A stretch of DNA of 64,000 nucleotides from Climacium dendroides (GCA_950106755.1 OX467087.1:14512047-14576046), one strand, 5' to 3'; counted from the stretch's first letter, positions 47,136 to 59,999 are shown. Notes: generated by a model not told the origin, from the letters alone. Program-made: numbers and translations.

Positions 47136-48299
47136 CACTAGAAGAAAAACGTGTCCGTTGCAACCCAATGAGATGCGACTATGTGTCCTATACAACTGAG
47201 ATGCGATTGTAGCCTTCTGTATTTGCACCAAATTTCACATGTATGTAGTTGTAGTCGCAAAGTAGTCGGAAAATGAAGAATAGGGTTACGATATTGTAAC
47301 ATAAGAACTGACATGAGGTATTCTACATCCAGTATTCATCGCAGTTGTCCATGTGGACAGCTATCCGCGAAGTAGAGTCCACCGTGGAAAAATGCAATCG
47401 CTCTGATTACAGGCTGCAACTAAAAACTAGAAGATTGCAACTTAGAAATGACTCAAATGCAACTAGGAATCAACTATAATGCAACTAGGAATCAACTATA
47501 ATGCAACTAGAGCCCGACTACAGTGCAACTAAAAAACGATTCAAATGCAACTAGAGAACAAGTGCAATGCAACTAGAACATGACTGAAAATCGATTCAAT
47601 TGTCCCATATCGATTGTCAAGAATACCATCAGCTTGAACAGATAAGAATGGTAAGTTATAGCATTCTTGTGTAATGAATTTTGATAGTGAAATTCTAATA
47701 TTTATATATTTTGTAGATTTTTATACTTTGTAGATTTCTATAATCTACAACTCTATAAATTATAACCAAGTCGCAAACTAATTGCAAATCAGTTGTATGT
47801 CAATCGCAAACCAGTTGCACACTAATCGCAAACGAGTTGCACATCAATCGCAAACTAGTTGCACACTAGTTGCAAACCAGTTGTATGTCAATCGCAAACT
47901 AGTTGCACACTAGTCGCAAACGAGTTGCACATCAATCGCAAACTAGTTGTACACCAATTGCAAACCAGTTGTATGTCAATCGCAAACCAGTTGCACTCTA
48001 GTCGCAAATAAGTTGCACACCAGTTGTATGTCAATTGCAAACCAGTTGCACATTAGTCGCAAACCAGTTGCACACAAATAAGTGAAATAACTTCCACATC
48101 AGCAACCACGTCACAGTAGTTCATCAACGAAGTTCTCCATTGCTTATCAAATGACAAACAACTTCGTGACTGTAATGCAACTCATGCGACTTGTCCACTG
48201 CGACTGCGGACTCCAGAATATCACCAAGTCGCAAACATCCGATACGACTACAAACCAGTCGCAAACCGCAGTTGCAAAACCCTGCTTTTTCTTCTAGTG
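47136..48299 (+). mobile_element. Non-autonomous CACTA (En/Spm-type) element
   Basis: 1164 bp with 14-base terminal inverted repeats CACTAGAAGAAAAA, the classic CACTA end. The subterminal DNA is packed with short motifs in opposite orientations: ATGCAACTAG repeated at about 47450-47580 and CTAGTTGCACA or CAGTTGCACA alternating with ATCGCAAAC at about 47760-48075. CACTA elements have such subterminal arrays as transposase binding sites. No transposase is encoded. The 3-base flanks are AAC and ATT, so the usual 3-bp target duplication is missing. Relative to the left arm, this element stands in place of 702 bp (36713-37414). Confidence 0.85.
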
Positions 48300-48705
48300 A
48301 TTTAGATTTTAGAAACATAAATCTACATTGATTCTTGAATATTGAATTTTGTAAATTGGATTGATTTAGAGGTGGAAACATCTTCAAATAACATTGCAAA
48401 ATGCACAAATTTTCTCCTTTGACAAAATTCCATGTCTCACTTTTTCCTCAAATAGACACATTTCTAGTATTTTGGTAAAACCAAATCATTGTAGCCTTGT
48501 AGGAGGGGCTTTTTAGTACATTGGCAACAAAAGATTGATTTCAAAAAATATTCCTTGTGAACTTGACATTCCAACATGAATTTTATTACCTCAAAGAGCT
48601 TTGGTACAAAATTTTAAGTTAAGAAGATTGAAGTCTTAATAATACATTCTAGTACACAATGGAGAAAAAAAAGTGTTGGATGATAGCAAGAAAGACCAAA
48701 CAATC

Positions 48706-49295
48706 TTTGGTAGTGTCTTGTCAAATTGTTTTTTCATTGAAGCTAAAAATTTTGAAATTTAAATCCAATGACAAAAAGAAAATATCTCTTTCTTGATGTT
48801 TTGATTGAAATTGTATTTCATATTTTTCAAAAAAAAATAAAAATAATTTTATATTTAAAATTCCATTTCTCTATTTTGTCACACTTTAGGTTTTCTTGAT
48901 TTTAGTATTGAGAAAAATCCACATTTAATATACTAAAGAAAAATTTTGGTGGTCTATTTCCATAGTACTAGAGCATATTTCATATAAAGAGCATAAAAAA
49001 TTATGTTATTTTATGTTCTCAACATTTATTCAACTTGGCCTAAAAATGAGTTTTATGGTTTGCACACTTAGGAGCACTAAAGATAGTTTCAAGAATTCAA
49101 GTTTAATTTTTTTGGAAAATCATATCACCATCAAATGTCCAAATTTAGATTTTCTAAAATTTTGTATTAGAGAATTATTAAAAATCAAAATGATGAATTT
49201 TGTTGAGTCAAATTTCTTCACTCGATACACTAGAATAAAAGAAATGGCACTTATGAGTGATTTTAATGAAAAAGAGGCTTTGTGCCCTTGTTACT
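48706..49295 (-). mobile_element. Decayed TTAA-family copy in the right arm
   Basis: Absent from the left arm. Near 49290 the reverse strand reads GGGCACAAAGCCTCTTTTTC, then ATTAAAATCACTCATAAGTG and CCATTTCT, the family opening. The outermost bases are too diverged to show TTAA. Confidence 0.45.
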
Positions 49296-50785
49296 TTTAC
49301 GGGTCCTTCCCATGCATGTATTTCGAATGCATGTTTTCAGCCCTGCAGACTCACCGGATAATTCTATACATATTGATGCCTCGCATTAACATCGATCATT
49401 GAAATGGTTGCGTGTTCGCCCGGTCAAATTACCGATGAAGCTCGAAGGGAAGGTAATTATCCAGTACGTACGCACATTATATTTGCCTCACGCATAATTA
49501 CATGTATACTGGTAAGTGAAATTAAGAAACCATCATTCAGCTTCTGATCAGATGTTTTTGCAATTACATAGGTAGAGCTGTTGGATTTCGAGTAGAGAAA
49601 TGTTTGGCTTGGCGTCTCGGCTGTTATTCGGTCGATCGATCGAGTTGTTAGTACTTAGTGCAGTTCACGTTAGGATTGCTTGAGTGAGTGTTTGCGACAC
49701 CGGCCCGTACTTGAAATTCGTGAGTGGATGGGGACATCATGCGATTCAACGTGCCACAGTGTCACGGACTGAACATTTGGCAACATATATACATGCGCCA
49801 TAACTTAGTTCACATTCGAAGAATGAAATGCAACAGGGGCTTGCTAATTATGTGTTTCATTTGAATGATCCAGTCTGGGAATTTGATTACCCAACTTACG
49901 ATCGATCACTTTTAGCTGACCAAGGCGTGTTAGTAAACCCCAGCGCGCCTTTCGATCCGATCGAAAATAATGTATGATTGCCACTTTATGGCCATCTTAA
50001 CGTTCGTCGACATCCAATTGAATTTTGACCACAGTCACTGTCGTACGTAAATAGCGTCGCTGGCTGATTCTGTGTATTTGGGCGAAAAAAGAGTCGCTCT
50101 GAATGACGAACCGTGTGGGCCTGCAGCTGCAGCTAGCTAGACACGAAAGTGATTGGGCATTTCTACCTTGATCAGGGGGAGAGCAATTCAAACGAAGGGT
50201 AAAACTCCACGACAGCAGCCAGGCCACATGGATAGATGCTAGCTCGATAATATCCCAACTGAAGCCCAAAGAATCCAGCAACAAGATTCGAAGGTCGGCC
50301 AGAACTCACATCAGGGAAAGCCAATGCAGGTGGCAATGCAGGTGGGTGGCTGCTCCCCATGACCCACAGTGGCCTACAGCCCAAGCCAATCGCACGCAAC
50401 AGAACTATCCTGGAGATAGCCCCTGCGCAACTCAAGGGGTCTGCTTTTTGAGCTAGATCCCGATGCAGTTCTATCGCCTGCAGCAATTAAACTGGTCCAG
50501 GAGCTCATGAGCCAGCTGCTCACAAGATCGTTCTCCAAGTCGTTGTCAATTCGGAAGCAGTCAAGGCGAGCCAGGGCTGGCCCGGAATCATGAAGGATCC
50601 AGGATCAATCAAGCGCCTGGAGGCGGGGGATGCAGCACGCTAGTGGGGGCCGGACCTCAATGATCCGTGACTCAGGCCAGGCCACCCTTCACAAGCAAGC
50701 TAGTAGGTCAAGCTAGCTAGAGTACGCCAAGAAAACTGAAAATGAAACAATTCTGAATTAAAAATTCGAGGGCGGTTAAGTTACC

Positions 50786-50792
50786 TATAAAT
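50786..50792 (+). promoter_or_regulatory. TATA box of the right BURP gene
   Basis: TATAAAT 166 bases before the start codon, mirrored exactly in the left copy. Confidence 0.55.
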
Positions 50793-50957
50793 GCAAGGCC
50801 TCCCTGCACTCCCAATCTCACTGCCTTCCTGACTGAACTTGCGTATCCACTTCAGTAGTCGTGTAGCTCTTGAGTGCACTTGCTTCGCCTCCGTGTGCTT
50901 GCTTTCGACCATTCCTTGGCAGTCCGTGGCTGCCCGTTCAGGTCCCTCTTCCGCAGC

Positions 50958-52384
50958 ATGGCTAGCATGGCTGAGCAGTGGAGCGTGATGGTCGTCTTGA
51001 GGACCCTCTTCATCATAGCCGCGGTCACGACCGTAAGTAGTCCATCATGCACTCACTGGGTCGATCGAATACCATACTATTTGAATTCCTCTGCTTTTGT
51101 CATGTCAGTGATTGACTTGGAGCTTGCTAGAATGCATGCATGCCCGTTAACTGATGCTAGCCACACTTAATTTGGATATATGCTCTGACTTGAGGATTCA
51201 TCAGAAGGTGCTCTCATCCCATTCCATGTAGCTAGCAAGCTCTGCATGTTCTCGATCGATGAATGGGAAAGGAAACGCGCGTACGAAATTGGATGCACCA
51301 GTCATACGATCGAATTTGTTGATTCATTTGGCTTTCAACAGATTAGTCCGGCATGTGCAATGATTGCTTGTGGTCATTAGGAGTGGAGATTCACCGAATA
51401 AAGAGCTCTATTGATCGATCGATCCGCGAAGCGAAGTGAACTAATTGGTGAATCGATTCCTTGTATTCCATCTGACTGATCACGATGTTCATTCTCATGC
51501 ACTGGCAGGTGGCCGGAGCGAGGCCCGTCTTCACCGGTGAACGAACGGACGCTGCCAAAGTAGCTGCAATTTGCAGCTCCAACGGTCTGGTATGCCCCGA
51601 GGGCACCCTCCAAACGGCGTCGTCCTCCAAGGCCGCGGGCGTCCAGCGCGACCACTCCATCAGTACCATCAATGACTTCCAGAGGGATTTTTTCCTGGAG
51701 TCCGCACTGGTGGTGGGCGGCACGATGACGCTCGACGCAAACCTCCGCGATGAAGTCCCCAAGCGGCCCTTCCTGACGGCGTCCTCCGCCACCCAGTTGC
51801 CCGCAATCACCTCCTCCAACGCCGTGGCGCTCGTCCGGCACTTCGGCGTGCCTCTCAACAGCGACCTGGCCACGGCCACCGCCACCGCCGCGTACTTGTG
51901 CGGCTACGGCGCGCTGCCGGGAGAGGAGATGAGCTGCGCCGCCTCCAGCGACGCCGTGGCCAAGTTCGTGTCCTCCGAACTGGGCTCCAAGGTGAAGGTG
52001 CTGTCCACCACCAACACGCCAGCGCTCGCCCCCGGCGCCGCGAATGCCAAGGCCCCCGTCACCATCACGGGCTTCCGGAAAGGCTCCGTGGCCGAGGGCC
52101 AGAAGATCGTGGTGTGCCACGTCGTGAACTTCCCGTCGGCCCTTTACTATTGCCACCGCGTGACGGGCACCAAAGTGATCACCGCCACGCTCCAGACCCG
52201 CGGCTCCCACGCCAACATCCAGGCCGTGGGCGTGTGCCACATCGACACTTCCCTGTGGCTCAGCACCCACCCGGCCTTCAGCGCGCTCAACATTCCCCGC
52301 GGCGACGAAGCGTGCCACTGGCTCGTCGAGTCGGACCTCGTCTTCGTACCCACCACCGCCGACGCCGACGCCCAGATGGAGTGA
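50958..52384 (+). CDS. BURP-domain protein (right copy)
   Basis: Exons 50958-51032 and 51509-52384, with donor ACC|GTAAGT and acceptor GGCAG|GTGG, encode the same 316-residue protein as the left copy: signal peptide, then a BURP domain with the CHX10CHX26CHX24CH pattern. Every open frame on both strands of this segment has an identical twin at 33207-34633, so I see no nucleotide change across gene and intron. The start is the first ATG after the TATA box that gives a signal peptide joined in frame to the domain. The family is plant-specific and secreted. Both copies keep the full promoter block, so both could be expressed, doubling dosage. Confidence 0.9.
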
Positions 52385-53160
52385 GCGAGAAATTCTACCG
52401 CTGGCTGTTGATCGAATCCTCCCTTCCGTGCCTGCAGCTATGTCTCTGCATGGGGCTGGCTTCTGGCATGGCTGGGGGATGGAAAATGCATGAATCGATC
52501 AGCAGCAGCGAGGGTCGTCGCTTCCTACAGCGCGCACTTACAGTACTTGCCTGTGGCGGGAGTGGTGGAGTTTGATATGTTAAATGTGCTTCCAGTGTGT
52601 GTGATGTCTGTCCTTTCCTCGGGTTTCGTCCTCTTTCAGTGTCCGTGTGGTGTTCAATCTGCACTGTGTGCGAATCCGTGGATTTCATCCAACCGCCATG
52701 GCATGGACGACCTCTAGCTCTGTCCACAGATCGGCTGACTGGTGTTCAGGGTGGAGGTTGCCGAGCCCTTGGAAGAGAATGGGTGGGATTGGGATTCGTG
52801 GAGTTTCCTAAATAGCTGTTCGTCAGTACGCAGGCTTATGAGTTCAAGAGAGGATAGTCCTGGCTAGCTCAGGGGTTTGGATGGTGGCAGGGACTATTTA
52901 TTCATCGGAGCTTGACGAATTAAGCCTGCAATGGCCTACATGTACGACTGACGTGAGTCATCTCGGCCAGATCGATGAGCACCCTCTCAGTTGCTTTTGT
53001 GTGAATAAACTGGCCCCTTTTATTGTTCGCAACTAGCAATGGCTTGGAATGGAAGTGTGTTCTTGTTCTATATTGATGGCTTCTGATGATGTTCATTGAC
53101 AGAATGATGTAGTTTGCATGTTCAAATAGCTACCTTGTGGTGAACTGAATGTGGAATATC

Positions 53161-56100
53161 ATGCTCGGGAGATACGAGTTGCAGGAGGTCAATTTCTGGA
53201 CGGATCTTCCATCAGGTGCTCGATCGCTCTTCTTACAAGTACCATTGCCTCCCTGCCTTGATTCGGTGACTGAAGTGGAAATAACGAGATATTCTGTGGC
53301 AAGCACTCTATCTTTAATTACTAATGCACCAATTCCTGTCAGCCCAACTAAGACTAATGCTTACAACAGGTTAAGAACTTGTCGATATCAAGTGAATCCA
53401 CCCCTATCACTACCTCTATCACACTTCCAAATTTTTGTGGAATGTTATTTGTAACGAGAATTTTGAGTTCATCTCTATTCAAGTTAGTAATGATCAATGG
53501 CAAAGCCAAGACGCTTCTTGATTCGGAGCTATTTGCTTCAGTTGAATTCCCACATGAAGATGGGCAGCGACGATTCCTCTCCTTTAAGTTAGCCATAAGT
53601 TGCGAGTGCCATGCCCGAGGAAATTGGGCCCGCGAAAATTGGATAAATTCCGAAATTATGCTTGATGAAGAGCTCTGCCATGGTGACTGCAATTCCACGT
53701 TTCTAGCTCCTGCAACAACGCTCACATTTATGAAGAGAGTTTACTCCGACATTATGGTTGAAGTACTCGATCAAGACTCCATGCTACAAGGAACAGGGGT
53801 GTGGGGAACTTCCATCAGCCCTTGATGGAAACCTGCATCACCGCTCAAATGCTCATATTTACCTATTCAAATAGATGATTGGATCCGTGAGGACATCCGC
53901 AACTTCACCAGAATAGCAATCTCGCAGAAATTTCGTGCCAGCAGTTCTCATCATCATGAAACTTCCAGTATAATGGTCATCCGACCGGCCTCAAGTTGAT
54001 GTGCACGCTTCCTCTTTTACCAGGTCTGGCACTGGAAAGCTTTCATTTGTTGAAATCGAAGCTTGTGATGAAGAACCAGAGCCTGCTGCCAAAGGAGGCT
54101 GCTCTCGCACATTCCCATGTGCAGAAAGATTCAGAAACTTGACTGTCTTTCTCTGATGACACAAATAAGGCGGTTGCTTCGTTCAAGACAAGGCTCCAGT
54201 CCCTTGCAGGCAATTCTGAAGGTTATTCTGAACCATGCGAACATTTCGTTGACTTATCTGCCCATTACATTTATTGAAGACACACTGAATGAAGGGTGAC
54301 CACCTAGCATGACGAGAATACCAGTTGAAGCCAGCAAGTTCAGAATCTTTGACGTACATGGAACTTGCATCAGCTTCGCTATCTTCGGGTCATATATGGT
54401 AATAACAAATAACGCCTGGAAATCACGACATTGAAGCCGGCCCCCATTCTAATGCATGTTTCTCAAAAATAGTCACTTTGGAAGTGCTAAGTGCATGAAT
54501 GGAGCAAGTCCTACCTGCTCGTGGTCAGGAAAAAGGTGATTTGGATTGCAATCTCCAGCAGTCTCGCTTCTAGTGGAAGGAATGTCCATGTTGTTCTTGG
54601 CGTTGTTATCTGGTTCAGCATCGACTGGCTTCTGCAGACATAAATCACAATATTTTGATTTGCGGTGTACTTGTATTTGATGCTGAAGCAGCTTGCTTCG
54701 TAGTCATGGACCCTCTCTTTTGACGTAGCTGCCTTGAAGATGATATTTCCCTGCTGGTCAACATGGTGTCGATCGCAAGTGGAAGGCGCGGAATACGTGA
54801 CGGGGGCAAAGAGACCTTGTTTGGTCGTGCCGGTCATGAGGTGCCTCGTGCTATCACAGTGCCTTCAAGAGGTGTAACATTGATAGTGATCAAATCTTTT
54901 GTGCCAGGTCCAGAATTAGCTACGATTGGCGTATTCCCGGACGCGGTTCTGAAGGTTGTGACTAACTTTTTCCGGGGCTTGCAAGAGCAGGTGATTCGGG
55001 CGGAGTGCTCTCTTCATCTTCTTTTGGAGGTGTACGTTTGATTGGGATGATGCGAACCGTGAATAGCACCAGTAGGCTTCTACTTTTGATCTCTGATGTT
55101 AGTCGGGGTTGTCTTTGGGAAAGAGCTATTTTCTATGAGCTTGAGGTGTCTGAGGAGGCAATAAGGAGAAAACATCCGTCAGTTCTGAGGAATTCCTGGG
55201 GTACTTTGCACGTTTAATTCATGCTGCAAGCTCCCAATGTGTCCCCAATCACATTCTCACGAACACTATTCTCCGGAGTTTCTCATGCTTTTCCCATTCA
55301 CGATTCATGGTGTTCCCAATCGAGTGCTCATGATTTTCCCATAGCGATTCTCATATAATTGTTCCTAACGTCTTCTCATATGGAGATGGACAGAGTTGCG
55401 ATTTGGTTCCCTTGAATGTATCCATCCATTTGTTCTCTTTATGATCTGTGGGCACTTGCAACATAAACTGTAGTCTCAAAATCAAACATGAGTCCCATTT
55501 TTATTAATGTAGTGTTCCAAGGGTTGACCACCAGATTTAAAATACCAATGAAATCTGAAGATGTAAGACCAAAAGATTATTCCACTAGCAACTAGAGTGC
55601 ACAATATACCAGTATTGAGTCCCAAACTCTTCTGTATATAGTATGTCAAAATCATCTAAGTAATATATTGAGTAGCTCGATGGGTGAAATGTACATCGAA
55701 TTGATCACATCTGTTGATATCTTTCCTCTTTATGATGGGTTTACACAATCACACCACTAATTTTTCTTGCAGGGCGCTGCCAAATTAGTTTGTTTTCGTG
55801 CGTTTGATTCTCCCTGTCCTGTCTGCTAGTTTAATATTTTACCCTATCGGGTGGCAAATATTAATGCGTTTCGCGGGACGACTGTCTGTTCCCGTACAGT
55901 GAATGCCTAAAAATATTAGAATAGATTGCGATGGGGGAAGCCTGAAAACGCAAATAATTTAACACTGATGGTCCAGGTCGCTCTCTTATGTGCACAATTC
56001 TCCCGGTCATTCTCGTTGGTCTTCCCTTCCCATCAATCTGCACAGATGCATGAGGACTGCGTTGAGATTTGAATTGCGTCGCCACTGCCAGCCAGGTACG

Positions 56101-57130
56101 AAGTGAATAAATCGACATTGCACGTCTTCACATTACGGAGCCCGGAATAGGATGGTACCGATATCCTCCACAAGAGCCTCCTCCTCAAGTACACCCCTGA
56201 ACCCGCAGAAACCCTAAACCTGGCGGGAGTGGGTTGTGACTATGGCTGTCCCAGATGCCCGTGCGGCAAAACATTCCGAACAGAGGATTCACGTTTCGGG
56301 GAATCATTTCATCAAGGCCGTGAAATAAACTGACTTGGGGGGTGAGTGAGAATCGACTCAGGGAGCAGTTGACATATTAGTACGTTGTACAGAAAGCACA
56401 ATCAGATGGTATTATCCTGAACTCCATACTCTCTCCAACTTGTGAGATCATTCGAATTCCGCCCAGCATTCGGGGTCTGAACTGAAGACCAGCAGCAATT
56501 TGGAATGGATAATCACAGCCATGGACGCCCTAAAGTTCTCTTGCAACCTCAAATCGAGCTAACGTCAAATTCGTGAAATTGGCAGAAACCCACGAAGTTG
56601 AGACGGCTTCAAACTCCCATCCGGACACTTCGACGTGTATACTGGTGAGCCCTCGTATTTAGAGCTCCCAGCACAATTGAATGTCGCAATTTGGGTGCTC
56701 TGAATTGCGTCAATTGAATGAGTGTGACCGCAGTGGCTTCAACCACTCCAAGTGGCAAACAACGACCCGTGAGAGTCTTGGCAGGCTAACCTTGGAATCT
56801 GTGCAAATCACAATTCCAGTTGGAATAGGCACCTTGTTCAATGATTGAGCGATCGAGTAAATTCACACTTGGACCAAAGCCATGAGCAGATGATGAACGC
56901 AATTGAAGTGAATTGAAGTGAACCCCACTTCAGGATCCACGAAATTATTCATGAATTTCGATTCCGACGAATTTCGTCAAGAATAAGAATGCCGCGTTGA
57001 GATCAATCTCAACAAGAATGTTGAACCACTAAGTTATTTTACAAGTGAAGTATCTCGATCATTCTAAGTAATGAGATCGGAGCGACCAGACTGTTCATGG
57101 CCACCGGTGCCCCCTCCGGAGTCTGGACAG
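53161..57130. repeat. Shared spacer block, right outer arm
   Basis: Reverse counterpart of 17146-20829 with many indels. It lacks the solo LTR of the left arm but has about 790 bp of its own at 55426-56215. Frame fragments matching the unrecognised remnant are at 53379-53825 (contains ENWINSEIMLDEELCHGDC and TFMKRVYSDI) and 53900-53997. The frames are broken and I call no gene. Confidence 0.55.
53379..53997 (+). pseudogene. Unrecognised gene remnant, right outer arm
   Basis: Encodes DEELCHGDCNSTFLAPAT and TFMKRVYSDI, then, after frame breaks, RIAISQKFRASSSHHHETSS and VIRPASS before a stop. It parallels 31314-31812 (-), and it shares with 20116-20373 (-) a 4-base insertion after VIRP. The product family is unknown to me. 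Confidence 0.3.
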
Positions 57131-57136
57131 AATTAA

Positions 57137-58672
57137 TCACCGGGGGTCATCAAAGTGCGAGAAGTCGGGGGAGCAGTTCAGCCCGCCCTTGGGGGTGACG
57201 TGCCTGCCCTGCAGGAAAGCCGTCACGGCGGCCTTGTTGAACGTGTTGGACGTGTGGATGCCGTCCCAGCTCAGATGCGCCGCGGGATCCGCGCAGTGCG
57301 ACGAAGTCAGATTCACGAACTGGTTGTCCACCAGGCCCGAGTTCCCGCAAGTCACCTCCTTGTTGAAGTTGTACGCGCCGCCCGCGCCGCAGCAAGCCTT
57401 CAGCGGCGCCGTCACGTTGTACTTCTTCGGGTCCTTCAGGATGTCCGTGTACACGCCGTGAGCGTCGCCGTACAGCAGCTGCGCCTGCGGGTACTTGGCC
57501 CGCAGCTCCTCCATCTTCTGGCCCAGCAGCTGGTTGTGGTGGTGCGTGATTTGGTTGAGGTCGCTCAGGCAGCCATGGCGGTCGTACTTGGCGTGCGGGC
57601 CGCCGTACATCGACAGCATGGCGGGCATGCAGCCCAAGGGAGGCAGGTTCACCACCAGAAGGGTGCGGGCCGTGGGCATCTGCAGCGTGGGCGTCGCCGG
57701 GGGCGTGTACAGCACCGGCGTCAGCATTTTCTTGATGTGCGTTTCGATGGCTTCCACCACCTGCGGCACAATGTAGCGCGTCTGGCGCGGCGTGAGCGTC
57801 TTGTCGTACAGGCTGGAGAAGTAGTCCTGGTAGCCGGACCACACCAGGAACAGCGACTCGTTCACGGTGGCCAGCTTGGGCAGGCTCTGGTTCAGCCCGG
57901 GCGAGTGGAAGATGGGGCTCTCGTAGAACCACACGCGCACTTTGTAGCGCTCGTACCACTGCTGCTGCACGTCCAGCGAGAACGGGCTGTTCAATCCCGA
58001 GTCCCTGCGCCACACCTTCACGCTCCGCGCCGGCGCGCCAGACGCCGCGAAGTTGGTGCCGTACGTGAAGTCGGAGCCGGTGCCTCGCAGCACGGGGTAG
58101 ATGGGCCGCAGTTGCACACCGAAAGCTGCCATTCAACAGAGCCAACAGCAGATCCAATCAGTACACTGTGGACGTACAAGTGACCGTCAATTAAGCCCGG
58201 GGCAATTCATTTCACCGACTGTACAAATCCATCCCTAAGTGCATGGTAGTGAGTGTGAATCTGCAAATTTCTTCAGGAATTGGTGGTGCTAGCTCGCTTC
58301 CATGCCAGTGTCTGTAATTAATTACTTGCGGGATTAATTCGTTGGTACGTATTTTTAGGGTTTCAGGATGGAATTGGAATGAGCCGCGTTCGTACCAAGG
58401 AAGTCGAGCAACAATTTGCCGTCGGTGTATCGATCCGCGGCATGGCCCGGAAACAGAATGCCCTGTGGGTCGAGCTCGGCGTGGGCGAACTGGTCGGGAA
58501 AGGCCGCGATGGAGTTTCCGGTGTCGGTCAGCGAGTCTCCGAACGCATACACCGCCGGGAACTCGCACTCGGGCAAGGTCTTGTCGGCGGAAGCCACGTG
58601 CATCGATTGCAGGAAGCAAGCAGCAACGAGGACACCCCAGCAGAGCATCCCTAGTCTGGACGTGGACGCCAT
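57137..58672 (-). CDS. GDSL-type SGNH hydrolase (right copy)
   Basis: Reverse-strand exons 58672-58396 and 58125-57137 have the same sizes (277 and 989 bases) as the left copy, with an intron of 270 bp, and encode 421 residues. Signal peptide, FGDSLTDTG with Ser47, GTNF, WDGIHTS with Asp380 and His383, and the unusual GYQD block III are all kept. Eighteen residues differ from the left copy, among them Asn to Gln in LDPNG, His97 to Gln, Tyr121 to Ser and the final His to Arg. No change touches the catalytic blocks and both frames are open, which suggests both copies stayed under selection. A secreted esterase or lipase is expected; the substrate is unknown. It converges on the right BURP gene. 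Confidence 0.88.
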
Positions 58673-58681
58673 TCTTGACGT

Positions 58682-59205
58682 CGTCGCCAGTCCCGATGCT
58701 AGATTTCTAACCCCCCCGCTTCGAAAGCAAGTTCTATGCAAGTAGATTCCCGTAGTTGCCGATCGATCTGGTGGAGCCGGAGTTGGTCCGTTCGCATGCA
58801 GTAATAGAGCTCGCTCGAGTGTTGGAGTTGAGAATTGCGGAGTTGAATGAGATTGAAGTGCGAGTGCTGAGCTCATATATACCTGTTGAGGGATGCTGGA
58901 GGTGCAAACACGGTAACTTCGTCCCAGCCTCTGAGTGGACAATCTTACGAAGTACTGTCGCTCTTTTGAATTCTAAAATAGTCGGATGAATGTCAGTTCT
59001 CTGCTACGGACGTCACGCTATCTGCTTCAGTTTGTTTTCACACGTTCAACTTTCATTTCAGCGGCGAATGAAAACTATTGACAACACCGCGTGGAGGAAG
59101 ACCGAAGAGTCCTTTTTTGCTTCTTGTTTGTGGGTCCGCCGCGCTCGAGTCTGCGATTGGCCGGCCAGGTCCGAAGGGTGTCTTTCGACGACTGGATGTG
59201 TGAGT
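58682..59205. repeat. GDSL upstream region, homologous to 15005-15590
   Basis: Shared in reverse with the left copy: GACGACGTCAAGAATGGCG at the start codon, CTCCACCAGATCGATCGGCA, CAACACTCGAGCGAGCTCTA, TCTTCCTCCACGCGG and AGCGCGGCGGACCC. Similarity fades at about 15005 and 59205. Confidence 0.65.
58875..58881 (-). promoter_or_regulatory. Candidate TATA box of the right GDSL gene
   Basis: Reverse-strand TATATAT about 205 bases upstream of the start codon. The corresponding left sequence has no TATA, and the left TATA segment (15491) is missing here. Confidence 0.4.
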
Positions 59206-59436
59206 AGACTACTTTGGTAACCCTGCTTCTGTAGTATCACATGGTTTCCTGAAACGGATGTATTGAGCATAATTGTTTTACTTTTCAGGCAACACATATC
59301 CTTTAAGGTGTGTTTGCACTTGGTATTAAAGACTGTTGTTGTTATTGAGGGTCTTAGGAACGAATTTATTCCTACTTCTAAACTGAATTCACATCGCAAA
59401 CATCCCCCCTAACTCCAAGTGGGAACATACCTTTAC

Positions 59437-59996
59437 TCCATATCATTAACAATGAGGGAGATTGATCATGTCATTTCCTCTCCCTGTGGATGAAAGAGGA
59501 TGAATGGGACAAAAGTGACTAGAAGTGACTAAAGGATTAATGAGTGAAAATTAAATATTTATTTGTTGAATTTTTCTCCTTGGATTCTCAATTCAACTAT
59601 TCAACATAAAAACTTAGAAAATCAATATTAATAGTGCAAAAATTTTTAGTTAAAAAGATTCAAAGCCAAAAAATCAAATCAAGCAGGTTCCAAAAAAATT
59701 TATTCTCTTTATTTTGGATGCAAATATCTTGCAACCTATGTGGTCAAATTTGATAAAATTTTGACCATAGTTTTTTCAAACAACTTAAGTACAAGATCCT
59801 ACGGTTGGATTTTGAAAAAACATATCTTAATTTTTGATTTTCTTAGGCAAACGCAACAAAAGTGGTAGTTCTAAGTGATTTTTGATAGAAAACACCCTCA
59901 GGGCTTTAGGGATTAACCCCATATCATTAACAACAAAGGAGATTGATCATGCCATTTCCTCTCCCGATGGTTGAAAGAGGATGAATTGGGCACACT
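59437..59996. repeat. ~75-bp direct repeats flanking a TTAA-family fragment
   Basis: Segments 59437-59512 and 59920-59996 both contain CCATATCATTAACAA, GGAGATTGATCATG and CATTTCCTCTCCC and then GAAAGAGGATGAAT. A truncated TTAA-family element fills the space between them. Confidence 0.65.
59536..59916 (-). mobile_element. Truncated TTAA-family element
   Basis: The reverse strand opens at TTAATCCCTAAAGCCCTGAG and follows the 45844 copy through ATTGCAAGATATTTGCATCC-like sequence to GTGAAAATTAAATATTTATT-like sequence. The last 500 bp of the family are missing. Confidence 0.6.
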
Positions 59997-59999
59997 TAT

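Larger units (their letters stand above)
46825..53156. repeat. Inner inverted repeat, right arm
   Basis: Reverse partner of 32435-37727. The inner end is marked by the T-tract plus CTAATAGAAATG segment; the outer end of near-identity lies at the GATATTCCACATTCAG-like sequence near 53150. Insertions private to this arm are the CACTA element and a TTAA-family copy at 48706-49295. Confidence 0.85.

Noticed and set aside
47410..48080. Regularly spaced short repeats resembling a CRISPR array
   Set aside because: Motifs vary in spacing and occur in both orientations inside perfect CACTA ends. They are transposon subterminal repeats, and the DNA is eukaryotic.
48706..49402. Open frame of 129 codons at 49013-49402 as a gene in the right arm
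   Set aside because: It lies in a decayed TTAA-family insertion missing from the left arm and runs on into promoter-block sequence.
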